In this document: one piece after another, positions 1 to 6,671 of the stretch
Position numbering within the stretch: position 1 is the first letter of the stretch
How the letters are laid out: each line of letters starts with the position of its first letter
Assembly (NCBI GenBank): GCA_038124905.1
Contig: JAYPCW010000045.1
Coordinates: 1 to 8,916 of the forward strand
Direction of reading: 5' to 3'
From: ATZT02 sp038124905
GTDB taxonomy: Bacteria; Actinomycetota; Actinomycetes; S36-B12; UBA5976
DNA length: 8,916 nucleotides
Position numbers and translations under genes: made by a program
The notes under the pieces: model-generated
Database searches by the model: none
What the model saw: only the letters and a program-made list of their open reading frames with translations
Told to the model about the DNA's origin: nothing

Positions 1-1289
1 GAAATGGTGGCTTGTTAGTTGTAAATGATTTGAAATTGCATAGTGAATACTTATTAGGTTTGGGCGAGATGCCATCAAGTTGGCCTCAAGCGGCATTAAT
101 TGCTCAGGTTATAACTGCTCGTTCTTATGCAATGGGTAGAAAAAATGGCGGAATCAGAGCAAACTGTAACTGTCATGTTTATAACAACTCAACAGATCAG
201 GTGTTTGTTGGCTGGAGTAAAGAAGCTTCATCGGGTGGAGATAATTGGCGCAGCGCGGTAAATAGCTCTTTTGCGCCAAGCGGAAACCCGCTTGCTCTAA
301 CTTTTAACGGATCAGTAATAACTGCTTATTATTCTTCTTCTACTGGAGGGCGTACTCAACCAACAAGTGAAGTTTGGGGTGGAGTTCGAGCTTGGTCTCA
401 ATCAGTTGATGATGCTTGGTCGCTAGATCCTGGATTAAACCCAAACTATCGTTGGGCAGCGAGAGTTTCACAATTAAATATGGCAAACGCACTTGGATTA
501 GTTGATGTTAATCGCATAGATATTACTGAGAGGTTTTCAAGCGGAGCAGTAAAAACAATGGTGGCATTTGATTCTGCTGGAAACAGCGTGACCATGTCAG
601 GTAGGACTTTTCAAGTTAGATTGAAATTGAAATCAAATTACTTAGTTGGAGCTGTGGATTCGCAATTTGCCGATACCTTAGGAGATATCCCAACCACTAC
701 TGGTTTTGATGAAGAAGCATATAAAGCACAACAAGCTGCCGCTGAAATTGCCAGCCTCACTCCGCAGTATCAACAAGCTAGCGAGCAGGCAGATGAAGCC
801 CGCGGGGAAGCTAATTCTGCTAGACGAAAATTGGGTGAAATCAGGGAACAAATTGAAGTTGCGCAAAATGATTTATTGACTTTGCAACTTGAGATTGCTC
901 AAAAAGAAATTGAAGTGCTAAGAGCGCAATCGCAAATTGATGATTTAGTAAGAATTCTTTATATGCAAGGTGAGATGGACATGTTGAGTATCATGCTGAA
1001 TGCTCAATCCCCTAATGATTTTGCTGAAACTTTGCTAGCTTTACAGCTATTTGCCTCAACTCAAAACTCGAGCATCAGAACGGCTCAAGATTTGATCAAG
1101 GATTTAGATCAGAAAAAAATTGAAGTTTTAGAGCGTCAAGGTGAGCTAGATGGCTTGCTTGGTAAAGCCGATGGGGCGCTTAAAGAGGCAAGAGATGCAC
1201 TTAAAGAAGCGGTATCTGCAGAAGAAGAATTAGAGAAGTTGATCGCCGAGAAACAGAAGATAGTAGACGCCTATAATCGGTCAAGATAA
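1..1289 (+). CDS. SpoIID/LytB-domain protein with C-terminal coiled coil (5' partial)
   Basis: The reading frame is open to the left edge (first full codon at position 3), so the true start and any signal peptide lie outside the window. The TTG at 12 is an internal leucine. Counting from position 3, residues 1 to about 225 resemble the SpoIID/LytB amidase-enhancer domain. The GEMPSSWP stretch contains the Glu (about residue 22) that corresponds to the catalytic Glu of SpoIID. It is followed by the AQ..TARSYA helix, a CNC pair (about 55-57), a TDQVFVG segment and SSSTGG (about 111-116). SpoIID is a lytic transglycosylase acting on denuded peptidoglycan. Residues about 238-428 are almost entirely charged heptad-like helix, interrupted by an LYMQGEMDMLSIMLNAQSP segment resembling the EnvC/PcsB/RipC coiled coil that binds FtsEX. 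No NlpC/P60 or LytM hydrolase follows, because the protein ends there. It is probably exported and acts on the cell wall. The domain call is fairly sure; the role is inferred. Confidence 0.8.
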   Translation, partial: NGGLLVVNDLKLHSEYLLGLGEMPSSWPQAALIAQVITARSYAMGRKNGGIRANCNCHVYNNSTDQVFVGWSKEASSGGDNWRSAVNSSFAPSGNPLALTFNGSVITAYYSSSTGGRTQPTSEVWGGVRAWSQSVDDAWSLDPGLNPNYRWAARVSQLNMANALGLVDVNRIDITERFSSGAVKTMVAFDSAGNSVTMSGRTFQVRLKLKSNYLVGAVDSQFADTLGDIPTTTGFDEEAYKAQQAAAEIASLTPQYQQASEQADEARGEANSARRKLGEIREQIEVAQNDLLTLQLEIAQKEIEVLRAQSQIDDLVRILYMQGEMDMLSIMLNAQSPNDFAETLLALQLFASTQNSSIRTAQDLIKDLDQKKIEVLERQGELDGLLGKADGALKEARDALKEAVSAEEELEKLIAEKQKIVDAYNRSR

Positions 1290-1291
1290 AT

Positions 1292-2449
1292 GTGACAACT
1301 GAATTAACGCGACTTAACATGAAGAAGTCCGGCGAGTGGGCCGGCTTTGCCATATTTGCCTTAATGGGTGGCTTTTCGACTGCCTATGGCGTGATGGTGC
1401 CAGTATTTCGAGAGAGATTTAATCTTGACATCGCGCAAGGTGGATTAATTTTTGCGGTGGCAGGCGCAAGTGCATTTGTAGGAATTGCGCTTGGTACTTG
1501 GTCAGTTTCTAAAATTCCTGCGCGTATCGCTGGCGCTTGGGGTGCTTTTTCAATGTCACTTGGGGCGGTATTAATTGCTCTTGCTGGATCCTGGATGGCA
1601 ACTTTAATAGGAGTGGTTTTTGTTGGCTTAGGTTTTGGATCATCTGATGCAACTATTAGTCAATTTGCCTCTAATGGGGGGAACGCTAAAGCTGTTAAAC
1701 GAACAAATATTTTGAATGCTTCATTTGCTATGGGTGCAGTTGTTGTTCCCTTGGTAATAAATTACGGAATTCGCACAAACTTTACTGTGGTAGTTGTTGC
1801 GATAAGTTTTGCTTTTTTTATCGCAGGTTTTATATTTTTTAAGAATGTTACTGGGCGTTTAACCCATGAAAAACAGCGCGAAAAACCACTCGGCCATAGA
1901 TTGGTGCTTTTTTCGCTTTTGTTAGGAATCGCTTTTTATGTAGGAGTTGAAGCAGGTATCGGCGGTTGGGTACCTACCTACTTAATTGAAAAAGGAATGA
2001 CTCCAACCATGGGTGCTTGGGGAGTGGCTTTATTTTTTTCCATGCTCACTTTGGGACGAGTTTTCTCACACAAAATAACTAATTACATCTCGCCGGCATG
2101 GCTCTCAGCCTATGCGCAATTAGCTGCGGTAATTGCTTTGCTGATGATTTGGTACACACCTTGGACTTTTTTTAGTATCGCGTTACTGGGTTTAGTTTGT
2201 GCTCCAGTTTTCCCATCAGTTTTAGTTTGGGCAGTGAGAATTACTCCTGGCGACCCAAGAACTGCAGGCTTCTTTTTGCTTGCGGCAATAATCGGTGGCA
2301 CATTTTCACCAACTTTGATGGGGTACTTGATGCGTTACTTTGGCACCAACAGCCTTCCATTGATCTTGATACCACCAGCATTAATTGGTGGATTAATTTT
2401 TCTTTGGGCAATTCGCCAAAATGTTAAAGAACATATTGACGCTGATTAG
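1292..2449 (+). CDS. Major facilitator superfamily (MFS) transporter
   Basis: This 385-residue protein is strongly hydrophobic, with about 12 predicted membrane helices split into two halves by a basic loop near residues 185-203 (GRLTHEKQREKPLGHR). The length and layout are typical of MFS carriers. The segment VEAGIGGWVPTYLIEKG (about 219-235), at the second helix pair of the C-terminal half, resembles sugar-type MFS members of the FucP-like group, but the substrate cannot be read from sequence. The start chosen is GTG at 1292, two bases after the preceding stop (TAA), which implies translational coupling. No strong Shine-Dalgarno sequence is visible. An ATG at 1319 (codon 10, MKKSGEW) is a realistic alternative because the first helix begins only afterwards. 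The gene is probably cotranscribed with the SpoIID-like gene. Its stop overlaps the stop of the convergent small membrane protein gene by four bases. Confidence 0.85.
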   Translation: MTTELTRLNMKKSGEWAGFAIFALMGGFSTAYGVMVPVFRERFNLDIAQGGLIFAVAGASAFVGIALGTWSVSKIPARIAGAWGAFSMSLGAVLIALAGSWMATLIGVVFVGLGFGSSDATISQFASNGGNAKAVKRTNILNASFAMGAVVVPLVINYGIRTNFTVVVVAISFAFFIAGFIFFKNVTGRLTHEKQREKPLGHRLVLFSLLLGIAFYVGVEAGIGGWVPTYLIEKGMTPTMGAWGVALFFSMLTLGRVFSHKITNYISPAWLSAYAQLAAVIALLMIWYTPWTFFSIALLGLVCAPVFPSVLVWAVRITPGDPRTAGFFLLAAIIGGTFSPTLMGYLMRYFGTNSLPLILIPPALIGGLIFLWAIRQNVKEHIDAD

Positions 2450-2835
2450 CGAATTCTGGGCCGGAGCACTACTGCGGCAAAATAAGCCAGCGCAAAAGCG
2501 ATTCCAACAAAGCCATAAATCCAACGCCCAAGATTTGCTGGGCCTGGAGCGATAAAAGTAACTACCGCTAGACCGGCAGAAATCAAAATCATTAAGCTGG
2601 CAAAACTTCTTATGGTGTGGTTAGAGGCAGTTGCTCGCAGAATAAACATGGCATAAGAAAGTGGGATAAGGACTACACCGATCATTCGCAATGCCCAGAT
2701 GGCACTATCACCACTGATATTTATGAATTCACCAAATTGTTCAGGAAACGCAATTAATGCAACTCCAGATACTAAAAATACACTTGCACCTACCAGCACA
2801 ATTTGTCGAATTCTGTATTCTCCTGCGAAACTCAT
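2446..2835 (-). CDS. Small four-helix membrane protein of unknown function
   Basis: I do not recognise a family for this 129-residue protein. It has four hydrophobic stretches (about 11-30, 46-66, 78-96 and 104-124), a short polar N-terminus (MSFAGEYRIR) and a basic C-terminus (LRPRIR). This is the look of a small integral membrane protein without catalytic motifs. The ATG at 2833-2835 follows the EamA stop by 25 bases, with no clear ribosome-binding site, so it is probably the last gene of the minus-strand block. The TAA stop shares bases with the TAG of the oppositely oriented MFS gene. It is accepted as real because the frame fills the space exactly and the hydrophobic pattern is consistent. 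Function is unknown. Confidence 0.7.
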   Translation of the reverse strand: MSFAGEYRIRQIVLVGASVFLVSGVALIAFPEQFGEFINISGDSAIWALRMIGVVLIPLSYAMFILRATASNHTIRSFASLMILISAGLAVVTFIAPGPANLGRWIYGFVGIAFALAYFAAVVLRPRIR

Positions 2836-2860
2836 AGCAAAAGGTTACGGCAAAAGTGCT

Positions 2861-3787
2861 TTATTGGCGAGCAGTTTCAGCCAGTGTTACACCTATCAAA
2901 ACTATTGCGCCACCGATTAACTGAATTGTTGAGAGTATTTCACCTAAAAGAATAAAGGCCACTAGTGAGGCAATTACTGGTTCAAGTAATCCGAGAATTG
3001 CCGCTTTCTTGGCATCAATGTATTTCATTGCAGTAAAAACAAGCCAGAACGGTGCAACCGCACCCATCACAGCCACCCAAATGAGCAAACTATAAATCGG
3101 AAGCTCAATACCAACTTGTGAAATCTCGATGGTGTTAGCAAATAGCTCCCAACTCCAAAGCCAAAATGGTGAAAAAATTAACCAAAAACCAGCACCCACA
3201 CCCATTGCAAGTGTTGTTAAAGCAATAGAGCCTCTTTGTCTAACTAAAACTTCGCCACCTAAAAAGTAAATTGAAACTGCAATTGCCGCTCCGAAAGCAA
3301 AAGAAAAACCTAAAATGTCAACATCAAAACCAGACCAAATATCGGTAATTAAACTCAATCCAAATAAAGCAAGAATAATGGAAAGCCATACTCGTGGGCT
3401 GATAAATTGCTTTCGCCAAAAACGCAAATATAGCGCGACGATTATTGGTGAAAGATATTCGATTATTATTGCCAGCCCTACTTCAATTCTTTCTAAAGCT
3501 GCAAAATATAAAAATTGAGTCATAGTTAATCCCAAAACACCAAACCCAATAAATTTAGGAATTTCTTTGCGAGAGACTTTTAAATAAGGGCGGGCACGAA
3601 AGTAGGCGATAGGCAAAAGAACTAAAAAAGCACCGGTAATACGGATTGCTGTGAGTTCTGGCGCACCTAAAGCGGCTTGCATAACTAGTTTTGCAACAGA
3701 GGCATTAAAAGCAAAAAGGCTTACACCGAGGATTAAAAGTAAATAACCCAAGAGTGGGTGGACGCTATTTTGCTGTTGTTGAGCCAT
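2861..3787 (-). CDS. EamA-family (drug/metabolite transporter superfamily) permease
   Basis: This 308-residue protein has about ten hydrophobic helices arranged as two tandem EamA repeats (about 14-148 and 158-302). Family hallmarks are EYLSPIIVALY (about 110-120) at the end of the first repeat and LEPVIASLVAFILLGE (about 268-283) at the equivalent place in the second. Many relatives (RhtA/YdcZ/RarD types) export amino acids or metabolites; the substrate here is not determinable. The ATG at 3785-3787 is 26 bases after the pstB stop, so the gene is probably read with the pst operon in the position where phoU often sits. There is no Shine-Dalgarno sequence: the minus-strand sequence before the start is CCTCC-like. 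The start codon lies in a 7-bp hairpin, described separately. Confidence 0.87.
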   Translation of the reverse strand: MAQQQQNSVHPLLGYLLLILGVSLFAFNASVAKLVMQAALGAPELTAIRITGAFLVLLPIAYFRARPYLKVSRKEIPKFIGFGVLGLTMTQFLYFAALERIEVGLAIIIEYLSPIIVALYLRFWRKQFISPRVWLSIILALFGLSLITDIWSGFDVDILGFSFAFGAAIAVSIYFLGGEVLVRQRGSIALTTLAMGVGAGFWLIFSPFWLWSWELFANTIEISQVGIELPIYSLLIWVAVMGAVAPFWLVFTAMKYIDAKKAAILGLLEPVIASLVAFILLGEILSTIQLIGGAIVLIGVTLAETARQ

Positions 3788-3800
3788 CTAGGAGGCTCAA
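3779..3800 (-). promoter_or_regulatory. Hairpin over the EamA start codon
   Basis: On the minus strand, TTGAGCC (3800-3794) and GGCTCAA (3785-3779) form a perfect 7-bp stem with the 8-base loop TCCTAGAT. The A and T of the EamA ATG are in the loop and its G is the first base of the closing arm. No T-run follows, so it does not look like an intrinsic terminator for the pst operon. It could lower initiation on the EamA gene or protect the 3' end of a processed pst mRNA. Only the inverted repeat is seen; any function is inferred. Confidence 0.4.
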
Positions 3801-3813
3801 TCTATCAATCTGG

Positions 3814-4707
3814 TTAGCCAAATCTTCCTGTGACATAGTCACGGGTTCTGGAATCTTTAGGATTTGAAAAGATTTTATTGGTGGTGTCATATTCGATTAA
3901 CTGCCCAGTACGGCTACCAATCTCATCATTGCTAACCACCGAATAGAAAGCTGTTAGGTCAGCTACTCGGCCAGCTTGTTGCATGTTGTGAGTAACGATA
4001 ACTATTGTGTAATCTTTTTTGAGTTCCATCATCAGGTCTTCAATTTTGAAGGTTGAAACTGGGTCGAGTGCTGAGCAGGGCTCGTCCATCAAAATCACAT
4101 CAGGTTTAACAGCTATCGCCCGAGCAATGCATAAACGTTGTTGTTGCCCACCGCTCATGCCATACGCATTATCTTCAAGACGATCTTTAACGTCATCCCA
4201 TAGTGCAGCATCACGTAAGGCTTTTTCAACGATCTCATCCATGTTGCCACTCATACCTAGAGTGCGAGGCCCAAAAGCTACATTGTCATAGATAGATTTT
4301 GGGAATGGATTTGGTTTTTGAAACACCATTCCGATTAATTTTCTAACCTGAACCGGATCAACTTCTGGTGAGTACATTTCTTCGCCATGGTATTTTATCG
4401 AGCCAGTCACCCTTGCTGAGGGAATTAAATCATTCATCCGATTTAAACACCGTAAAATTGTTGTTTTACCACATCCAGAAGGGCCAATGAAAGCAGTTAT
4501 TTGATTTTTGTAGATGTCCAAACTCACATCTTTTACCGCTAAGGAGTTGCCGTAGTGAACATTCACGTCACTTAAGTTAAAAACACTTTCACGTCCGGCA
4601 AAATCTTCCATTGAAACTCCAGTCATATCGTCCATAACGATACTCATATGTGAATCTTGATCAATCACGGTGGCTTTAATCTGGTCTGGATTTTTAGTAT
4701 CTGTCAT
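3814..4707 (-). CDS. pstB: Phosphate ABC transporter ATP-binding protein PstB
   Basis: This is the cytoplasmic ATPase that powers phosphate import by the PstSCAB complex. With the ATG at 4705-4707 it is 297 residues. Visible motifs are Walker A GPSGCGKT (about 75-82), the PstB-typical Q-loop region FQKPNPFPKSIYDNVAFG (from about 129), signature MSGGQQQR (about 184-191), Walker B VILMDEP (about 204-210) and the switch His in VTHNMQQ (about 240). The C-terminus IFSNPKDSRTRDYVTGRFG is typical of the family. This ATG was chosen over an in-frame TTG at 4755 because AAGGGGAG lies three bases upstream and the TTG would overlap pstA by 34 bases. Compared with E. coli PstB (257 residues), there is an acidic, Met-rich N-terminal extension of about 40 residues before the ABC fold. 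It lies 14 bases after pstA. Confidence 0.97.
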   Translation of the reverse strand: MTDTKNPDQIKATVIDQDSHMSIVMDDMTGVSMEDFAGRESVFNLSDVNVHYGNSLAVKDVSLDIYKNQITAFIGPSGCGKTTILRCLNRMNDLIPSARVTGSIKYHGEEMYSPEVDPVQVRKLIGMVFQKPNPFPKSIYDNVAFGPRTLGMSGNMDEIVEKALRDAALWDDVKDRLEDNAYGMSGGQQQRLCIARAIAVKPDVILMDEPCSALDPVSTFKIEDLMMELKKDYTIVIVTHNMQQAGRVADLTAFYSVVSNDEIGSRTGQLIEYDTTNKIFSNPKDSRTRDYVTGRFG

Positions 4708-4710
4708 ACG

Positions 4711-4718
4711 CTCCCCTT
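4711..4718 (-). promoter_or_regulatory. Shine-Dalgarno sequence deciding the pstB start
   Basis: The minus strand reads AAGGGGAG followed by CGT and then ATG. This strong purine-rich site lies within the 14-base gap between the pstA stop and the ATG at 4707, and rules in favour of that start over the upstream TTG. Confidence 0.75.
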
Positions 4719-4721
4719 CAT

Positions 4722-5663
4722 TTACCAATTCTGTTCGCTTCTTGCTCTGAGCCAAATTGCAATTGAGTTTATTGACATTAAGAGCAACAACATCACTAAA
4801 ATTCCAGCTGCAGCTAACGTATGGAATTCTTCTTGAGGTCTACCGGCGTAGTTGTAAATCATTACCGGAAGAGCGGAATACCCACCCTCTAAATACTTTG
4901 GGTCAAAAGTTACGAAAGTAACGGCACCGACTAGTAACAGTGGAGCAGCTTCACCAATAGCTCTCGCTACGGCCAAAATTACACCGGTAAGAATTCCCGG
5001 GAACGCGGCTGACAAAACTTGCCGGCGAACTGATTGCCAAAGCGTTGCACCGAGTGCGAGTGAACCTTCTAAAATTGATGAAGGAACTGCGCGAATTGCT
5101 TCTCGGGAAGCCAAGATAACAGTTGGCAAAACTAGTAAAGCAACAGTTAAGGATCCTGCAGCTACCACAAAGCCCAAACTCAATGGCCCACGAACAATAA
5201 ATGCCAAACCTAATATTCCGAAAACAATTGAAGGTACCCCAGCAAGATTTTGAATATTAAGCTCGATAAATCGGTTGTACCATTTTGCTCTGTTAGCAAA
5301 CAGCTCCATATAAACAGCAGAGGCAACACCAATTGGAACAATAAATAAAATTACTCCAGCAATTAAATAGGTGGAGCCCAATATTGCTGGTCGGTATCCA
5401 GCGGTTTCTGGGGAAATACTTGAAGGGTTGTTAACTAAAAGATTTAAATCTAATCGTGGATGCCCTTCAACAATCGACCAGATCAAGATGGCTGCAATAG
5501 ACAAAGTTGCAATAGTTAATGCCGTTAAAAGTATTCCATAGAAAGCTAAGTTCTTAACTTTTAATTGCACTGACGCTTTACCAAAGACACTCTCCGTCAC
5601 TGCACGGGCACCAAGTGCCGCTGCTTGAGATCTCTTAGGAAGAGGTGAATTTAATGTTGCCAT
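4722..5663 (-). CDS. pstA: Phosphate ABC transporter permease PstA
   Basis: PstA is one of the two membrane subunits of the phosphate importer and pairs with PstC. It has 313 residues, with about six main membrane helices starting near residue 40. The binding-protein-dependent permease signature for contacting the ATPase is visible as EAIRAVPSSILEGSLALGA (about 188-206), followed by the conserved AVARAIGEAAPLLLVGA (about 231-247). The first 35 residues form a polar, basic cytoplasmic tail that is longer than usual. The ATG at 5661-5663 immediately follows the pstC TAA with no intervening base. Only a weak GAGG lies 11 bases upstream, so translation is probably coupled to pstC. The order pstC-pstA-pstB is canonical. 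Confidence 0.96.
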   Translation of the reverse strand: MATLNSPLPKRSQAAALGARAVTESVFGKASVQLKVKNLAFYGILLTALTIATLSIAAILIWSIVEGHPRLDLNLLVNNPSSISPETAGYRPAILGSTYLIAGVILFIVPIGVASAVYMELFANRAKWYNRFIELNIQNLAGVPSIVFGILGLAFIVRGPLSLGFVVAAGSLTVALLVLPTVILASREAIRAVPSSILEGSLALGATLWQSVRRQVLSAAFPGILTGVILAVARAIGEAAPLLLVGAVTFVTFDPKYLEGGYSALPVMIYNYAGRPQEEFHTLAAAGILVMLLLLMSINSIAIWLRARSEQNW

Positions 5664-6626
5664 TTAGTCATAAACCTCGCGATATCGCTTAACTAGCTTT
5701 ATAGCCAATATGTTCATGGCAAGCGTCATAAAAAATAAGAGTGATCCAACTGCGAATATTGTGTTGTAATCCAAGGTCCCTGTTGCAATATCACCGGTAG
5801 CCCTACCACCGATAAAGGCAGTCATGGTTTGTATTCCTTTGGTTGGATCAAAACTTAAGTTAGGGTTGCCAGCTCCTGCCACCAACATGACAACCATAGT
5901 TTCACCAACAGCACGTGAGGCACCTAAGACAATTGCAGCAATGATTCCCGAGATTGCTGCGGGAAGCACCACCTTTAGAGAAACTTCAAATTTACTCGCA
6001 CCTAGCGCATAGGCTCCTTCTCTTAATCCTCTTGGCACTGAGCGCATTGCATCATCAGACACCGAAGAAACTAACGGAATAATTACCAAACCAACTGCAA
6101 TGCCTGCGACTCCGATTGAAAACGGCCCAGCCCAAGGCAAGAAAGGAGTGAGCTTAACAATTGTTGGCATTAGCCAAAAGAAAGTGAATAAACCAATTGC
6201 CACAGTTGGCAAACCTTCAAGAACTTCGAGTAAAGGTTTAACCACTTTTCTTACTCTTTTTGGAGCATATTCAGATAAATAAATTGAAAGCAAGATACCC
6301 AAAGGAATTGCAACTATGAGCGCAAAAGAAACAACCATCAAGGTTCCAACAACAATCGGTAAAACACCAAAGCTGGGATTAGCTAACGAAGGTGCCCATT
6401 GGGTACCGGTAAAGAACTCTCTTAAAGTAACTGCTGGATCTTGAAAAAATGAAATCGATGGACCCAAAAGTGAAATAACAATAGATACCGTGGTTACTAC
6501 GGAAATTGCCGCAGCGGTTGCCAAAAGTGCTTTAATAATTTTTTCGCCATAGCGAGGGCTTTCGGCTCGTAGTCGTGAAGGGAAGTTCGCGTCACCACTA
6601 CGAGCCGTCACCATAGATGAAGACAC
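5664..6626 (-). CDS. pstC: Phosphate ABC transporter permease PstC
   Basis: PstC forms the membrane channel of the phosphate importer with PstA. It has 320 residues, with about six membrane helices beginning near residue 33, and a large periplasm-facing segment after helix 1 (PSISFFQDPAVTLREFFTGTQW), as in other PstC proteins. The ATPase-contact loop is MRSVPRGLREGAYALGASKF (about 194-213), and GASRAVGETMVVMLVAGAG (about 235-253) is the PstC-typical segment. The start is GTG at 6624-6626, supported by GGAGA nine bases upstream. An ATG four codons further in (6612-6614) has no such site and would lose only MSSS. The gene is 45 bases downstream of pstS, and its ribosome-binding site and start lie in a strong nested hairpin, listed separately. 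Confidence 0.96.
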   Translation of the reverse strand: MSSSMVTARSGDANFPSRLRAESPRYGEKIIKALLATAAAISVVTTVSIVISLLGPSISFFQDPAVTLREFFTGTQWAPSLANPSFGVLPIVVGTLMVVSFALIVAIPLGILLSIYLSEYAPKRVRKVVKPLLEVLEGLPTVAIGLFTFFWLMPTIVKLTPFLPWAGPFSIGVAGIAVGLVIIPLVSSVSDDAMRSVPRGLREGAYALGASKFEVSLKVVLPAAISGIIAAIVLGASRAVGETMVVMLVAGAGNPNLSFDPTKGIQTMTAFIGGRATGDIATGTLDYNTIFAVGSLLFFMTLAMNILAIKLVKRYREVYD

Positions 6627-6656
6627 TAGTTGATTTCTCCAATCAAAGTCTTCATC
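6616..6656 (-). promoter_or_regulatory. Nested hairpin over the pstC ribosome-binding site and start
   Basis: On the minus strand, GATGAAGAC (6656-6648) is perfectly complementary to GTCTTCATC (6624-6616). Nested inside, TTGATT (6646-6641) pairs perfectly with AATCAA (6635-6630). The 5-base inner loop GGAGA (6640-6636) is the pstC Shine-Dalgarno sequence. The bulge CTAGT (6629-6625) holds the first two bases of the GTG start, whose third base is the first of the outer closing arm. There is no T-run afterwards, so this is not a classical terminator. It sits between the binding-protein gene and the permease genes. There, such a structure could reduce pstC translation or stabilise the 3' end of a pstS-only mRNA. 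The pairing is seen directly; the role is inferred. Confidence 0.6.
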
Positions 6657-6671
6657 CAGTCAACCACCTAT

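Noticed and set aside
12..14. TTG at position 12 as the start of the SpoIID-like protein
   Set aside because: The frame is open upstream to the window edge, and the codons before it (Asn-Gly-Gly) continue the domain, so the gene is truncated by the window.
3779..3800. Inverted repeat after pstB read as an intrinsic terminator of the pst operon
   Set aside because: There is no T-run after the stem on the minus strand (CAACAGC follows), and the stem overlaps the next gene's start codon.
3796..3811. Short direct repeat (AGATTGAT/AGATTGAG on the minus strand) between pstB and the EamA gene
   Set aside because: Only two 8-base copies with one mismatch in an AT-rich gap; too short to call a binding site or a repeat element.
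4019..4291. 90-codon open frame antisense to pstB
   Set aside because: It is fully covered by pstB motifs on the other strand. The translation is a Ser/Arg-rich antisense shadow with no recognisable domain.
4708..4755. Upstream TTG start adding 16 residues to PstB
   Set aside because: It would overlap pstA by 34 bases and has no convincing ribosome-binding site, while ATG at 4707 has AAGGGGAG three bases before it.
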